From Clostridia bacterium (GTDB lineage Bacteria; Bacillota; TC1; UBA5767), in NCBI GenBank assembly GCA_030625965.1, contig DAOUPV010000016.1, positions 1-37,100 on the forward strand: DNA of 37,100 bases. The letters are read 5' to 3'. This document shows, one piece after another, positions 17,510 to 26,376 of this stretch. Numbering within the stretch: the first letter of the stretch is position 1; each line of letters opens with the position of its first letter. The position numbers and the translations under genes are program-made. A model generated the notes under the pieces. It was not told the DNA's origin, ran no database searches, and saw only the letters and a list, made by a program, of their open reading frames with translations.

Positions 17510-19216
17510 TCACCTAATCAGACACAATCCATTCTCCGCAGAATTACGGTAATAGCTGAAGAGAATGCTTCCATCTTCCAGAACACCCAAGATATAGACA
17601 TTGGCCCCTTCTACATTCACAATGTCCTCTTCAAGCTTCCAGGTGTCCAGGTTCAGTCTGTTTATATGAATCACCTTCATGTTGTCCGTGAAGGTCAGGA
17701 AGGCCACTTGGTTCTTGCCGTTGTAGACACTGTCCGGCCACCGGATATAGTCGACAGAAGTTTCAGCCAATTCCGCCTCTATTATATTGGTCTGACCGCT
17801 GGCGAAATCGTAGTAATACACATCAAAAAGACCATAGTCAGTAGGTATTTCCGCCTCGCCGGCTTCTCCCTCTCTATGTGCCTCAATCCAGGCCAGCATA
17901 CCGCTATCATAAAACTGGTTTTTGGTTGAGATACCTTCAAAATACTCTTCCACAAGCTGGAAGGTACCTGTCTCCAGCTCGTAACTGATAAATCCCGTAT
18001 TATAGTCATAACCAGCCAGCGTGGCGACTACCTTGTATCCTCCCGCCACGAAGCGCGGATGGTAGAAATAACGGTTTCTGATACCATCCGGTGGTTGACC
18101 CCTTCCCGGCAGCGTTCCCATCAGCAGCGACGAACTTCCACTTTCCAGATTATAGAGCTTCAAACCCTCCTTGTCAGAGTAGATGACGTTCTTTCGATCC
18201 GGTGACAGGTCTCGGCCAAAGACCTCATCCTCCCCCTCTGTTCTAAGTAGCGATGAAGGCAGTCCGATTTCCTCTTCAAATCGCAGTTCACTGTTATATA
18301 TTTCAATGCGTCCTTCCAGGTATAGGATGATATCCTCATCCTTAACCGTTCCAGGTCTTGTGTATTCAGCACCATCAGCTGAAAGCGCCCTTACCACTTC
18401 CAGAGTACCCTTGTCCAAAGCTAGAAGAGGCCTCTCTTCATCGTTCGTACTCATGATGACCCAGTCTGCCGTTTCCCCTATTATCCGCTTATATCCCGTC
18501 TCAAGAGGTCCCAGGTCAAGGTGATCACCTTGTATGGCAACTGTATCAATGTCCAGATACTGCCAGGTACCTCTACTGATGTAGTAGCTTCCGTCATCAC
18601 GGGGAATCAGGGTGCAAATGAATTCACGTTCCACCAGCTCATTACGTCCGTTGGCATTCTGCGCCAGGGTGGCGGTTATACTCCCATCCGTATGGCGAAT
18701 AGCCTGCTCCAGTTCTATACCCCATGCGTTCTCATCCCGGTAGGACAGGATTCTCCTCCCGTAGGCCGGGAAGGTGAATGCCCCTTTATTCACATCGTAA
18801 TATTCCTCTTGCATCAGCGAGAGGTCCAGTTCCCTAGTATTGAAATATTTCTCTACATAGTCCATGGCCGTTTCCATAGGGAAATACAAAGAGTTGCTTT
18901 CCTCGCTAACAGGCTCCAGAGTGGCTATCAGAGCCTCCTTGCCATTATCCGCCAGGTACTGGTCCCAGCAGTACTGGATAATATCGTTGGGATCGATATC
19001 CGCCGGAGAATTGTAGGTCTCGGTGTTCATAATTGTGGTGATGGCGAAATAAAGATATCCATCCCAGATTTCCGCCAGCTCAATGGGATCTGTTATTTCC
19101 ATATCTGTCAAAGGCTTTGGTTCTTCTTGTATGATTACTTCAGCTTCTTTACCGCAGCCGCTAATAAGGATTACCAGCAACGCCAGCATCATAGCCAGTA
19201 GCTTTCTGGTTTTCAT
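17510..19216 (-). CDS. Uncharacterised lipoprotein, paralogue A (probable beta-propeller C-terminal half)
   Basis: A 568-residue predicted lipoprotein: signal MKTRKLLAMMLALLVILISGC with the lipidated Cys at 21, then an acidic linker. Residues about 50-240 form an N-terminal domain with DGYLYFAITTIMNTETYNS, YCWDQYL and SYRDENAWG. From about 250 onward there are repeated beta-rich units (for example SPDRKNVIYSDKEGLKLYNL, ATLAGYDYNTGFISYELETG and FLTFTDNMKVIHINRLNLD) that suggest a TolB- or WD-like propeller. Strongly conserved with its paralogue are GRGQPPDG, HPRFV and ILGVLEDGSILFSYYRN. The ATG at 19216 has GGGAGG five bases upstream; a further-upstream start is spurious. The family is not recognised. 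It is likely anchored outside the cell membrane. Confidence 0.85.
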   Translation of the reverse strand: MKTRKLLAMMLALLVILISGCGKEAEVIIQEEPKPLTDMEITDPIELAEIWDGYLYFAITTIMNTETYNSPADIDPNDIIQYCWDQYLADNGKEALIATLEPVSEESNSLYFPMETAMDYVEKYFNTRELDLSLMQEEYYDVNKGAFTFPAYGRRILSYRDENAWGIELEQAIRHTDGSITATLAQNANGRNELVEREFICTLIPRDDGSYYISRGTWQYLDIDTVAIQGDHLDLGPLETGYKRIIGETADWVIMSTNDEERPLLALDKGTLEVVRALSADGAEYTRPGTVKDEDIILYLEGRIEIYNSELRFEEEIGLPSSLLRTEGEDEVFGRDLSPDRKNVIYSDKEGLKLYNLESGSSSLLMGTLPGRGQPPDGIRNRYFYHPRFVAGGYKVVATLAGYDYNTGFISYELETGTFQLVEEYFEGISTKNQFYDSGMLAWIEAHREGEAGEAEIPTDYGLFDVYYYDFASGQTNIIEAELAETSVDYIRWPDSVYNGKNQVAFLTFTDNMKVIHINRLNLDTWKLEEDIVNVEGANVYILGVLEDGSILFSYYRNSAENGLCLIR

Positions 19217-19363
19217 GGAAACCTCCCCTAATTCGTCATTCTGAATAATCATGCAAATTATATACTCGTTATAGATTTAGCGTATACCCATTACGTTCCT
19301 GGGTCAATGCTATGTTGCTCTATACTGGCGAGAATCTTGTGGTTTTCCAATCCCTGCAATAAC

Positions 19364-19408
19364 AAAAAGAGTGTTGTGTAACTACAGATACGTAGTAGCA
19401 CAACACTC
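19364..19408 (-). terminator. Rho-independent terminator between the two lipoprotein genes
   Basis: A long hairpin has a perfect 10-bp outer stem (19369-19378 with 19399-19408, arm GAGTGTTGTG) and an inner CTAC/GTAG pairing. On the minus strand it is followed by TTTTTG. It lies about 90 bp after the stop codon of the upstream lipoprotein, so the two paralogues are probably separate transcription units. TATAAT at about 19255 and TTGACC-N17-TACGCT nearby are weak promoter candidates for the downstream gene. Confidence 0.85.
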
Positions 19409-19499
19409 CCCCAAACCCTATCTTACTATCACCTAATCCTTATTTTGTATGACTTGTTAACTTCGGATAATTGTAACGCTACGCCTGACAACTGTTCCC

Positions 19500-21203
19500 C
19501 TACGGTATGAGGCCCAATCCATTCTCCGCTGGATTGCGATAGTAGCTGAACAGTATACTTCCATCTTCGAGCACACCTAAAATATTTAAACGGCCTCCTT
19601 GTAGTCTTAATAGGTCCAGCTCCACATCCCAAATGCTCAGATCCAACCGGTTAACATGAATGATATCTTGGTTGTCCGTGTAGGTCAAAAAGGCCACATG
19701 GTGCTTACCATTGTACAATGTAGAAGCAACTCTGACGTAATTAAGCGCCTCTTCTTTCAATGCCGTAGCAATGAGGTTGGTTTCACTACTGTAGAAATCG
19801 TAGTAGTACAATTCAAAGTACGGATTGTCCTGGACCTCTTCCTCTTCTCTTGCTAGTGACTCAATCCAGGTCAGCATTCCCGTATCCTGAAACAGATGTT
19901 CCGTAGACATCCCATCAAAGTACTCTTCAACCACCTGAGACGCTCCACTTTCCATGTCATAGCAGAAGAAGCCGGTGTTGTAGTCATAGCCAGCCAAGGT
20001 GGCAATCAGCTTGGTCCCATTACCCACGAACCTAGGATGGAAGTAATATCTGTTTTTCTTGCCATCCGGGGGCTGGCCTCTTCCTAGCATCGTGGGAGTC
20101 AGCAGGTGTTCCTGACCTTCTGTCAGATCGTAGATCTTTAGCCCTTCACGGTCAGCAAAAACCAATCGCTCGCCATCCTGCGACAGATCCAGTCCGAATA
20201 TCCTCTCCTCCTCGGTCTGGGGGATTAGACATTCCGGCAATGCTATCTTTCCCATAGGTTGCAAAAATAGGTCATATATTTCAATGCTATCCTCGAGATA
20301 GAGGGTGATTGTATCCCCATCTAGAGCAGGCAGGCGCAGGTACTCCGTTTGGGCATGGGATAACTCGTTTATCACTTCGAAGCTCTCCTTAGCCAGTACC
20401 AGAATAGGAGTCTCTGTCTCCTTGTTGCTCAGATACAGAGCAGTATCCGTCTCACCGATGACTCTTTCAAAACGCTTATCCAGGATTCCAAGTTCCCGGT
20501 ACGCCCCCTCCATAGAAATGGAATCGTTGTCCAGGAACCGCCAGCCTCCGCTCACAAAATATAAGCTGCCATCCTCCCGAGCGGCCAATTTAGCGGTAAA
20601 GACGCGCTCCACCATGTCTCTTCTGTCGGAGGCCATCTGATTTATCTCGACCTCAATACGGCCGTCCTCGTAGCGCAGCACCTTGCCCAGCTTCATACCC
20701 CAGGCATTGTCATCCCTGTATGAGGGTATCTCTCTCTCGCGTACTTTAAGGGTGAAGTATCTCCCATCCGGGTTATAGAGAGAATCACTCAGCTTGTCCA
20801 GTTCTATGTCACGGGTATCAAAATAACGCTCCACGTATTCCAATCCCGCCTCCAGTGGAAAGAGCCTTCTGGCACTGTATGGACTAGCAACTGCCAACTG
20901 CTGTTCCAGCTCCTGCGCTCCCTTCTCTTCCACGTACTGGTTCCAGCAGTATCGGATCATATATTTGGGATCTATCTCCGCCACAGAATCATACTGTTCT
21001 GTGTTCATGACGGTCGCTATTGCGAAAAAGAGGTAATCCCGCCAGAGGATCTCCAGTTCTTCCTGGTCAGTGATCTCCTCGGCCACTGAGATTACAGGTT
21101 CTTCTACATCCGCTATAGGTATTGGATTCGTGTCCTCTGACACTTCCTGGCAAGCAGCCAGGAAGAGCATCAGTACCAGTGACAGTGCAATCAAACGTTT
21201 CAA
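19500..21203 (-). CDS. Uncharacterised lipoprotein, paralogue B (probable beta-propeller C-terminal half)
   Basis: A 567-residue predicted lipoprotein, one residue shorter than paralogue A. The start is a TTG with AGGAGG seven bases upstream, giving signal MKRLIALSLVLMLFLAAC (Cys18). A frame extending 56 codons further upstream lacks a signal-like start and is rejected. The domain plan matches paralogue A: an N-terminal domain (DYLFFAIATVMNTEQYDS, YCWNQYV, SYRDDNAWG) followed by beta-rich repeats with GRGQPPDG, HPRFV, ATLAGYDYNTGFFCYDMESG and the ending ILGVLEDGSILFSYYRNPAENGLGLIP. Identity to A looks near half overall. The function is unknown. Confidence 0.85.
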   Translation of the reverse strand: MKRLIALSLVLMLFLAACQEVSEDTNPIPIADVEEPVISVAEEITDQEELEILWRDYLFFAIATVMNTEQYDSVAEIDPKYMIRYCWNQYVEEKGAQELEQQLAVASPYSARRLFPLEAGLEYVERYFDTRDIELDKLSDSLYNPDGRYFTLKVREREIPSYRDDNAWGMKLGKVLRYEDGRIEVEINQMASDRRDMVERVFTAKLAAREDGSLYFVSGGWRFLDNDSISMEGAYRELGILDKRFERVIGETDTALYLSNKETETPILVLAKESFEVINELSHAQTEYLRLPALDGDTITLYLEDSIEIYDLFLQPMGKIALPECLIPQTEEERIFGLDLSQDGERLVFADREGLKIYDLTEGQEHLLTPTMLGRGQPPDGKKNRYYFHPRFVGNGTKLIATLAGYDYNTGFFCYDMESGASQVVEEYFDGMSTEHLFQDTGMLTWIESLAREEEEVQDNPYFELYYYDFYSSETNLIATALKEEALNYVRVASTLYNGKHHVAFLTYTDNQDIIHVNRLDLSIWDVELDLLRLQGGRLNILGVLEDGSILFSYYRNPAENGLGLIP

Positions 21204-21341
21204 AACTTGCCTCCTCGCATGACCTACATCGCATATGCAATATATATTCTTTCTAAGTTCAGAATATACCCGGACAATGCCAAAGCCAACTAACTGCCCG
21301 TTTTTATTTGCATTCCCGGTCTCCTCCTGTGTGATATGCGC

Positions 21342-21368
21342 AAAAAAAGACTCCCTTTCGGGAGTCTT
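21342..21368 (-). terminator. Rho-independent terminator after rplQ
   Basis: A 9-bp stem (21347-21355 with 21360-21368) has a GAAA tetraloop on the minus strand and is followed by a run of T (plus-strand A-tract 21342-21348). It lies 5 bp after the rplQ stop codon and closes the ribosomal supercluster. Confidence 0.95.
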
Positions 21369-21373
21369 CATAA

Positions 21374-21715
21374 TTATTCTACCAATTCAAGAATCACCAT
21401 CAACGTAGCATCACCACGTCTGTGGCCCTTCTTAATAATTCTGGTGTATCCGCCATTTCTTTCAGCGAATTTGGGGGCTACTGTGTCGAACAATTTAGCG
21501 ACAACACCCTCTTCAGTGATATATGCCAAAGCTTGTCTTCTCGCGTGAAGATCGCCTCTTTTACCAAGAGTGATCATTTTCTCCGCGATTTTTCTCGCTT
21601 CTTTGGCCTTGGGCTCGGTGGTCTCGATACGCTCTTCTTTAATCAAAGAGGTAACCAGATTTCTCAAACAAGCCCTACGGTGACTGGAATCCATTCCCAG
21701 TTTACGGTATCCCAT
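21374..21715 (-). CDS. rplQ: 50S ribosomal protein L17
   Basis: L17 lies at the large-subunit surface near the exit-tunnel side. The 113-residue protein has the start [25 protein letters not shown] and the [21 protein letters not shown]-type segment ([16 protein letters not shown]), followed by [22 protein letters not shown]. It is the last gene of the alpha operon, 31 bp after rpoA, and a strong terminator follows directly. Confidence 0.98.
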   Translation of the reverse strand: MGYRKLGMDSSHRRACLRNLVTSLIKEERIETTEPKAKEARKIAEKMITLGKRGDLHARRQALAYITEEGVVAKLFDTVAPKFAERNGGYTRIIKKGHRRGDATLMVILELVE

Positions 21716-21746
21716 GGCCTTATCCTCCTTCTTTAGAACTTAATTC

Positions 21747-22697
21747 CTACTCGTCGTTTGATTTCTTAAGCGAAAGGCCTAATTCGGCCAGTTTGTTACC
21801 TACCTCGTCAAGAGATTTCTTTCCAAGGTTTCTGACTTTCATCATGTCAGCTTCGGTTCTGGTAACCAGTTCCTCTACTGTGTTGATGCCAGCCCGTTTC
21901 AGGCAATTGTAGGAACGTACAGAGAAGTCCAGTTCCTCGATCGTAAGTTCGAGTACCTTGTCCTTCTGTTCTTCTTCCTTCTCTACCAAAGGTACTTCAG
22001 CAGAGTTTTCCTGTGACAATCCCATGAACAGCTGCAGGTGATCATCCAAAATCTTAGCACTGGCGCTCACTGCTTCTTCGGGACTGATGCTTCCGTCCGT
22101 CCATACTTCCAAAGTCAAACGATCGAAGTCCGTTTTCTCTCCCACACGTACATCGCCCACTTCATAGTGAACCTTGATGACCGGGGAATAGATGGAATCC
22201 ACATAGATGGTTCCGATAGGGTCTTCTTCTCTTTTATTCTTAGTACCAGCGACGTAGCCTCTACCTCTGCGCACATTGATTTCCATAAAGAGTCTGCCAT
22301 CAGCCTCTAAAGTGGCAATATGCATATCGGGGTCAAGAATCTCTATCTCGGGATCCGCAATGATGTCTCTTGCTTTGACCTCACCTTCACCCTCTGCTTC
22401 GATTCTTAATGTTTTCGGCTCAGAACTACTGCTTGCAAGGCGCAATGCCTTCATTGCCAAGATAAGGTCTGTAGTGTCCTCGACAACCCCTGGGATGGTA
22501 GAAAACTCATGTAGTACTCCGTCTATCTTAATAGAATTGACAGCGATTCCCGGCAGTGAAGACAATAGAAGTCTCCGAAGAGCGTTCCCCAGTGTAATTC
22601 CGAAGCCTCTTTCCAGAGGTTCCACCATGAATTTCCCGTAGGTCTTCTCATCGTTCCCTTCGACATAACTCACATCCGGTTTTTCTATTTCAAGCAT
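21747..22697 (-). CDS. rpoA: DNA-directed RNA polymerase subunit alpha
   Basis: The 316-residue alpha subunit nucleates RNA polymerase assembly. The N-terminal domain (1-230) has [24 protein letters not shown]. The acidic linker near 238-255 is rich in Glu and Lys. The C-terminal domain (from about 255) has [25 protein letters not shown] and GKKSLDEV, which bind UP elements and activators. It lies between rpsD and rplQ, the usual position. Confidence 0.98.
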   Translation of the reverse strand: MLEIEKPDVSYVEGNDEKTYGKFMVEPLERGFGITLGNALRRLLLSSLPGIAVNSIKIDGVLHEFSTIPGVVEDTTDLILAMKALRLASSSSEPKTLRIEAEGEGEVKARDIIADPEIEILDPDMHIATLEADGRLFMEINVRRGRGYVAGTKNKREEDPIGTIYVDSIYSPVIKVHYEVGDVRVGEKTDFDRLTLEVWTDGSISPEEAVSASAKILDDHLQLFMGLSQENSAEVPLVEKEEEQKDKVLELTIEELDFSVRSYNCLKRAGINTVEELVTRTEADMMKVRNLGKKSLDEVGNKLAELGLSLKKSNDE

Positions 22698-22745
22698 ACA
22701 TGCCCTCCTTTTGATCCAGTGGTCTCAAAATAAGTAAACAACGAC

Positions 22746-23372
22746 TTATCTTGAATACAATTCAACAATCAGCTGTTCGTCGACTGGAATCACGATGTCT
22801 TCTCTCGCCGGCAGAGCAGTTACTTTGCCGAAAAGATCTTGGGCGTTAACGTCCATCCACTCGGGAGCCGTTTTGCTGGCTGCCAACTCGGACAGGGCGC
22901 TGAACTTCTCAGACTTCGCACTCTTCTCACGAACCCGGATTTCATCTCCGGCTTTCAGCAGGATGGACGAAATGTCCACTTTCTTGCCGTTCAGCTCAAA
23001 GTGAGCATGTCTGATTAACTGACGCGCTTCCGCTCTAGAAGAAGCGAAGCCCATGCGGAATACCACATTGTCCAGTCTTCTTTCCAAAAGCACCAACAAG
23101 TTGGAGCCGGTTACGCCTCTTTGTCTCTCTGCTTCTTTATAGTACAGTCTAAATTGTTTTTCCAAAATGCCATAGATTCTTCTTACAGCCTGCTTGGCTC
23201 TAAGCTGAGTACCGTATTCGGTTACTTTTACTCTACCTTGTCCGTGCATACCTGGGGCATAGGCTCTACGTTCCATGGCACACTTGTTTGAATAGCAACG
23301 ATCGCCCTTGAGATAGAGTTTCATACCCTCTCGTCTACACTGGCGACACACCGCTCCTGTATATCTAGCCAT
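22746..23372 (-). CDS. rpsD: 30S ribosomal protein S4, zinc-binding form
   Basis: S4 is a primary 16S rRNA-binding protein. The 208-residue sequence has four N-terminal cysteines (C9, C12, C26, C31), the zinc-binding C+ form, then the S4 RNA-binding domain ([37 protein letters not shown], about 97-133). The gene sits between rpsK and rpoA, unlike in Bacillus subtilis where rpsD is elsewhere, which supports a clostridial origin. Confidence 0.98.
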   Translation of the reverse strand: MARYTGAVCRQCRREGMKLYLKGDRCYSNKCAMERRAYAPGMHGQGRVKVTEYGTQLRAKQAVRRIYGILEKQFRLYYKEAERQRGVTGSNLLVLLERRLDNVVFRMGFASSRAEARQLIRHAHFELNGKKVDISSILLKAGDEIRVREKSAKSEKFSALSELAASKTAPEWMDVNAQDLFGKVTALPAREDIVIPVDEQLIVELYSR

Positions 23373-23386
23373 TCGCGCTATACCTC

Positions 23387-23776
23387 CTATACTCTTCTAC
23401 GTTTGGGGGGTCTGCATCCGTTGTGCGGGATGGGAGTTACGTCTTTGATCAACGTTACCTCGAGACCAGCTACCTGCATCGCTCTGATGGCAGCTTCTCT
23501 GCCGGATCCAGGTCCCTTTACATAACACTCTACTTGTTTCAAGCCATGCTCCATTGCGCCTTTGGCTGCCTTTTCGGCTGCCAATTGCGCAGCAAAAGGA
23601 GTACTCTTTCGTGAGCCTCTAAAGCCCATTCCACCAGCACTGGCCCAGGAAATCGCGTTACCGCTCTTGTCCGTAATGGTCACCAGTGTGTTGTTGAAAG
23701 TAGACTTGATGTGCACAACACCGTATTCGATGTTCTTTTTATCCCTTTTTCTCGTACGGGCTTGTCTTTTTGCCAT
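23387..23776 (-). CDS. rpsK: 30S ribosomal protein S11
   Basis: S11 is on the small-subunit platform and contacts the mRNA exit region. The 129-residue protein has [19 protein letters not shown], the [18 protein letters not shown] segment and the C-terminal [16 protein letters not shown], all diagnostic. It is 15 bp after rpsM and 14 bp before rpsD. Confidence 0.98.
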   Translation of the reverse strand: MAKRQARTRKRDKKNIEYGVVHIKSTFNNTLVTITDKSGNAISWASAGGMGFRGSRKSTPFAAQLAAEKAAKGAMEHGLKQVECYVKGPGSGREAAIRAMQVAGLEVTLIKDVTPIPHNGCRPPKRRRV

Positions 23777-23791
23777 ATCAGTCTCCCCCCT

Positions 23792-24160
23792 TTACTTCTT
23801 TCTCGCAACAGCGCCACGCTTCGGACCTTTTCTAGTCCTGGCGTTGTTCTTGGTATTCTGTCCGCGTACTGGCAACCCTCTTCTGTGGCGCATTCCCCGG
23901 TAGGATCCAATCTCAATTAAGCGTTTGATGTTCAGTTGAACTTCTCTTCTCAGATCTCCTTCAACTGTAAAGTTCTTTGAAATACTTTCTCTCAGTTTAC
24001 TGACTTCATCTTCGGTCAGTTCTTTGACTCTGGTATCCGGATTGATGCCGGTTTCTGCCAGAATCTTCTGAGCTGTAGTTCTACCAATACCATAGATATA
24101 GGTGAGTCCAATTTCAACTCTTTTTTCTCTTGGTAAGTCAACTCCAGAAATTCGAGCCAT
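23792..24160 (-). CDS. rpsM: 30S ribosomal protein S13
   Basis: S13 forms small-subunit head bridges to the large subunit. The 122-residue sequence starts [26 protein letters not shown] and ends with the basic tail [16 protein letters not shown] frame extends 16 codons upstream, but GGAGG lies nine bases before the ATG at 24160, which matches the family start. The first 13 codons and upstream leader are duplicated as a relic at 15485-15620. Confidence 0.98.
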   Translation of the reverse strand: MARISGVDLPREKRVEIGLTYIYGIGRTTAQKILAETGINPDTRVKELTEDEVSKLRESISKNFTVEGDLRREVQLNIKRLIEIGSYRGMRHRRGLPVRGQNTKNNARTRKGPKRGAVARKK

Positions 24161-24284
24161 TAAGCTATACCTCCAATAATTTCTATTAAATCTATGATTC
24201 CAACGCAAGTAAGCCCCATCGGGCCCTTTATGGAATCGTGAACAGTCGGGAATTCACTTGCGTGATAGCCGCTCCCGGGTCTGA

Positions 24285-24646
<362 letters not shown>

Positions 24647-24650
24647 GTGT

Positions 24651-24947
24651 TTAACTCCTTTGTTCCAAATTACGATCTGTAACCAGCTCGTCGATGACCT
24701 TCCTAAGCTCTGTGTTGCTCGGAAAAGTCCCTCCTTGCAATTTTACACGTATATCGTTTTCTGTCAACCCTGTAAGGCTTAAATGTTTTATGTTTTTCCG
24801 TTTCGGATTGTCGAGACGTCTCAAATGTCCGTCGGCTACCAGGACCGTATTCTGGTCCACTTCCTGTATAACCAGATATGGTTTGCCGAAATCGCGGCCG
24901 GCGGTGGAGAATACCAACATGCCTAAACGGTCTTTCACTTCATCCAT
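24651..24947 (-). CDS. KOW-domain RNA-binding protein (L14e-like)
   Basis: A 98-residue protein with the KOW-type start [47 protein letters not shown], resembling eukaryotic and archaeal L14e-type domains. Proteins of this type lie between map and infA in many Clostridia and are annotated as RNA-binding, but their job is not established. The variable C-terminal third is charged. AAGGAT precedes the ATG. It ends 4 bp before infA, so co-translation is likely. Confidence 0.88.
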   Translation of the reverse strand: MDEVKDRLGMLVFSTAGRDFGKPYLVIQEVDQNTVLVADGHLRRLDNPKRKNIKHLSLTGLTENDIRVKLQGGTFPSNTELRKVIDELVTDRNLEQRS

Positions 24948-24957
24948 TTTTCTATCC

Positions 24958-25704
24958 TTAAAGTTCTGTCATGATTAGCGGTCCCTCGGCAGTGATCACT
25001 ATTGTATGCTCGAAATGAGCCGAAGGTTTTCCGTCTAAGGTCTTGACTGTCCAGCCATCCGAGAGTACCTTGACATGATGTTTCCCCAAGTTGACCATAG
25101 GTTCGATGGCCAAGGCCATGTTCTCCTGCAATCTCACACCGCGGTGCGGTGGACCGTAATTGGGTACCTGCGGTTCCTCATGAAGGTTTGCACCGATCCC
25201 GTGTCCCACATAATCCCGGACAACGGTAAATCCCTGCTTCTCACAGTGGCTCTGCACCGCGTGGGAGATATCCCCCAGGCGATTGCCGATCCTGGCCTGT
25301 TCAATTCCTTGATACAGTGACTCTTCTGTTACCTTGAGCAGTCTGGCTTTATCTTCATCGACATCGCCGACTGGTAAGGATATAGCTGCATCCCCGTGGA
25401 ATCCATCCAGATAGGCGCCGGCATCAATTGATACGATGCTGCCTTCCATCAGGATGCGTTCACCCGGTATGCCATGGACCACTTCATCATCAATGGAGAT
25501 ACACAGCCCTGCGGGAAATCCGCCGTAACCCTTGAAACTGGGTACTGCGCCCGCTTGGTAAATTAATTCCTCTGCTGCTTGGTTCAGTTCTCCGGTGCTG
25601 ATACCCGGTCTGACCATCTGTCGCATCAGATTATGTACTTGTGCCACGATGCGTCCGGCCTCTCTCATTTTCTTGATGTCTTCGTCTTTTTTTATTGCAA
25701 TCAA
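24958..25704 (-). CDS. map: Methionine aminopeptidase, type I
   Basis: Removes the initiator Met from nascent proteins. The product is 248 residues, the usual short bacterial length. Metal-binding residues can be seen in SIDAGAYLDGFHGDAA (two Asp), RDYVGHGIG (His), MALAIEPM (Glu) and ARFEHTIV-type SAHFEHTIV (Glu). The TTG at 25704 has AAGGGG seven bases upstream and gives MIAIKKDEDIKKMREAGRIVA; an ATG seven codons earlier lies inside the adk end and has no proper site. It starts 11 bp after adk. Confidence 0.95.
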   Translation of the reverse strand: MIAIKKDEDIKKMREAGRIVAQVHNLMRQMVRPGISTGELNQAAEELIYQAGAVPSFKGYGGFPAGLCISIDDEVVHGIPGERILMEGSIVSIDAGAYLDGFHGDAAISLPVGDVDEDKARLLKVTEESLYQGIEQARIGNRLGDISHAVQSHCEKQGFTVVRDYVGHGIGANLHEEPQVPNYGPPHRGVRLQENMALAIEPMVNLGKHHVKVLSDGWTVKTLDGKPSAHFEHTIVITAEGPLIMTEL

Positions 25705-25715
25705 TTTTCTACCCC

Positions 25716-26357
25716 TTAAAAACATCCTGACATAATGCGTTCGGTTGTTTCGTCAATCGATAGATTGCCTGCGATGGTACACAGCAACTTTTTCTGCTGG
25801 TAGAAATCCACCAATGGGCGGGTCGCATCGTTGTAGATGCTCAGCCGCTTCCGGACTGTTTCTTCAGTATCGTCTTCACGCTGCACGATTTTGCCACCGC
25901 ACAGGTCGCAGACACCCTCTTCACGAGGTATCTTTTCCTGCAAATGATAGACAGCACCACATACTCCACATATCCTTCTTGCTGTTAATCTAGAGACAAT
26001 GTCCTGTGTGGGTACATCCAGATAAATCACACAATCGATGTCGTTGCGTAAGTCGAGTAAAATGCTATCCAACGCTCGTCCTTGTGTAAGCGTCCGAGGA
26101 AATCCATCAAGAAGATAGCCCTTGCGGCAATCTTCCTGACCGAGTCGCTCTTTCACTATGGCCTCAGTAATCTCATCGGGAACCAGCTCGCCTTTGTTGA
26201 TGTAACGGGCGGCCAGCTCGCCGAGTTCCGAGCCCACTTTAATGGCATCTCTAAACATTTCTCCAGTAGATATATGAGCGATATTCAGTTTATCTGAAAG
26301 TATGGCCGCTTGAGTGCCCTTACCCGATCCGGGAGGACCCATCACCAGCAATCTCAT
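25716..26357 (-). CDS. adk: Adenylate kinase, zinc-binding lid form
   Basis: Interconverts ATP + AMP and 2 ADP in the cytoplasm. The 213-residue protein has the P-loop GPPGSGKGT (7-15), the AMP-binding region with LLDGFPRT (82-89) and a long LID with four cysteines (C130, C133, C150, C153) that bind structural zinc, as in many Gram-positive Adk. It is in its conserved place between secY and map. Confidence 0.98.
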   Translation of the reverse strand: MRLLVMGPPGSGKGTQAAILSDKLNIAHISTGEMFRDAIKVGSELGELAARYINKGELVPDEITEAIVKERLGQEDCRKGYLLDGFPRTLTQGRALDSILLDLRNDIDCVIYLDVPTQDIVSRLTARRICGVCGAVYHLQEKIPREEGVCDLCGGKIVQREDDTEETVRKRLSIYNDATRPLVDFYQQKKLLCTIAGNLSIDETTERIMSGCF

Positions 26358-26376
26358 ATCTCTTACCTTCTTTCGT

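Noticed and set aside
18521-19201. Plus-strand open frame of 226 codons
   Set aside because: It lies entirely antisense to the lipoprotein at 17510-19216, has no ribosome binding site or family signature, and the minus-strand frame has a clear lipoprotein signal and paralogue.
21204-21371. 56-codon N-terminal extension of lipoprotein B
   Set aside because: The extension has no signal-like start, while a TTG with AGGAGG at ideal spacing directly precedes a perfect lipoprotein signal peptide.
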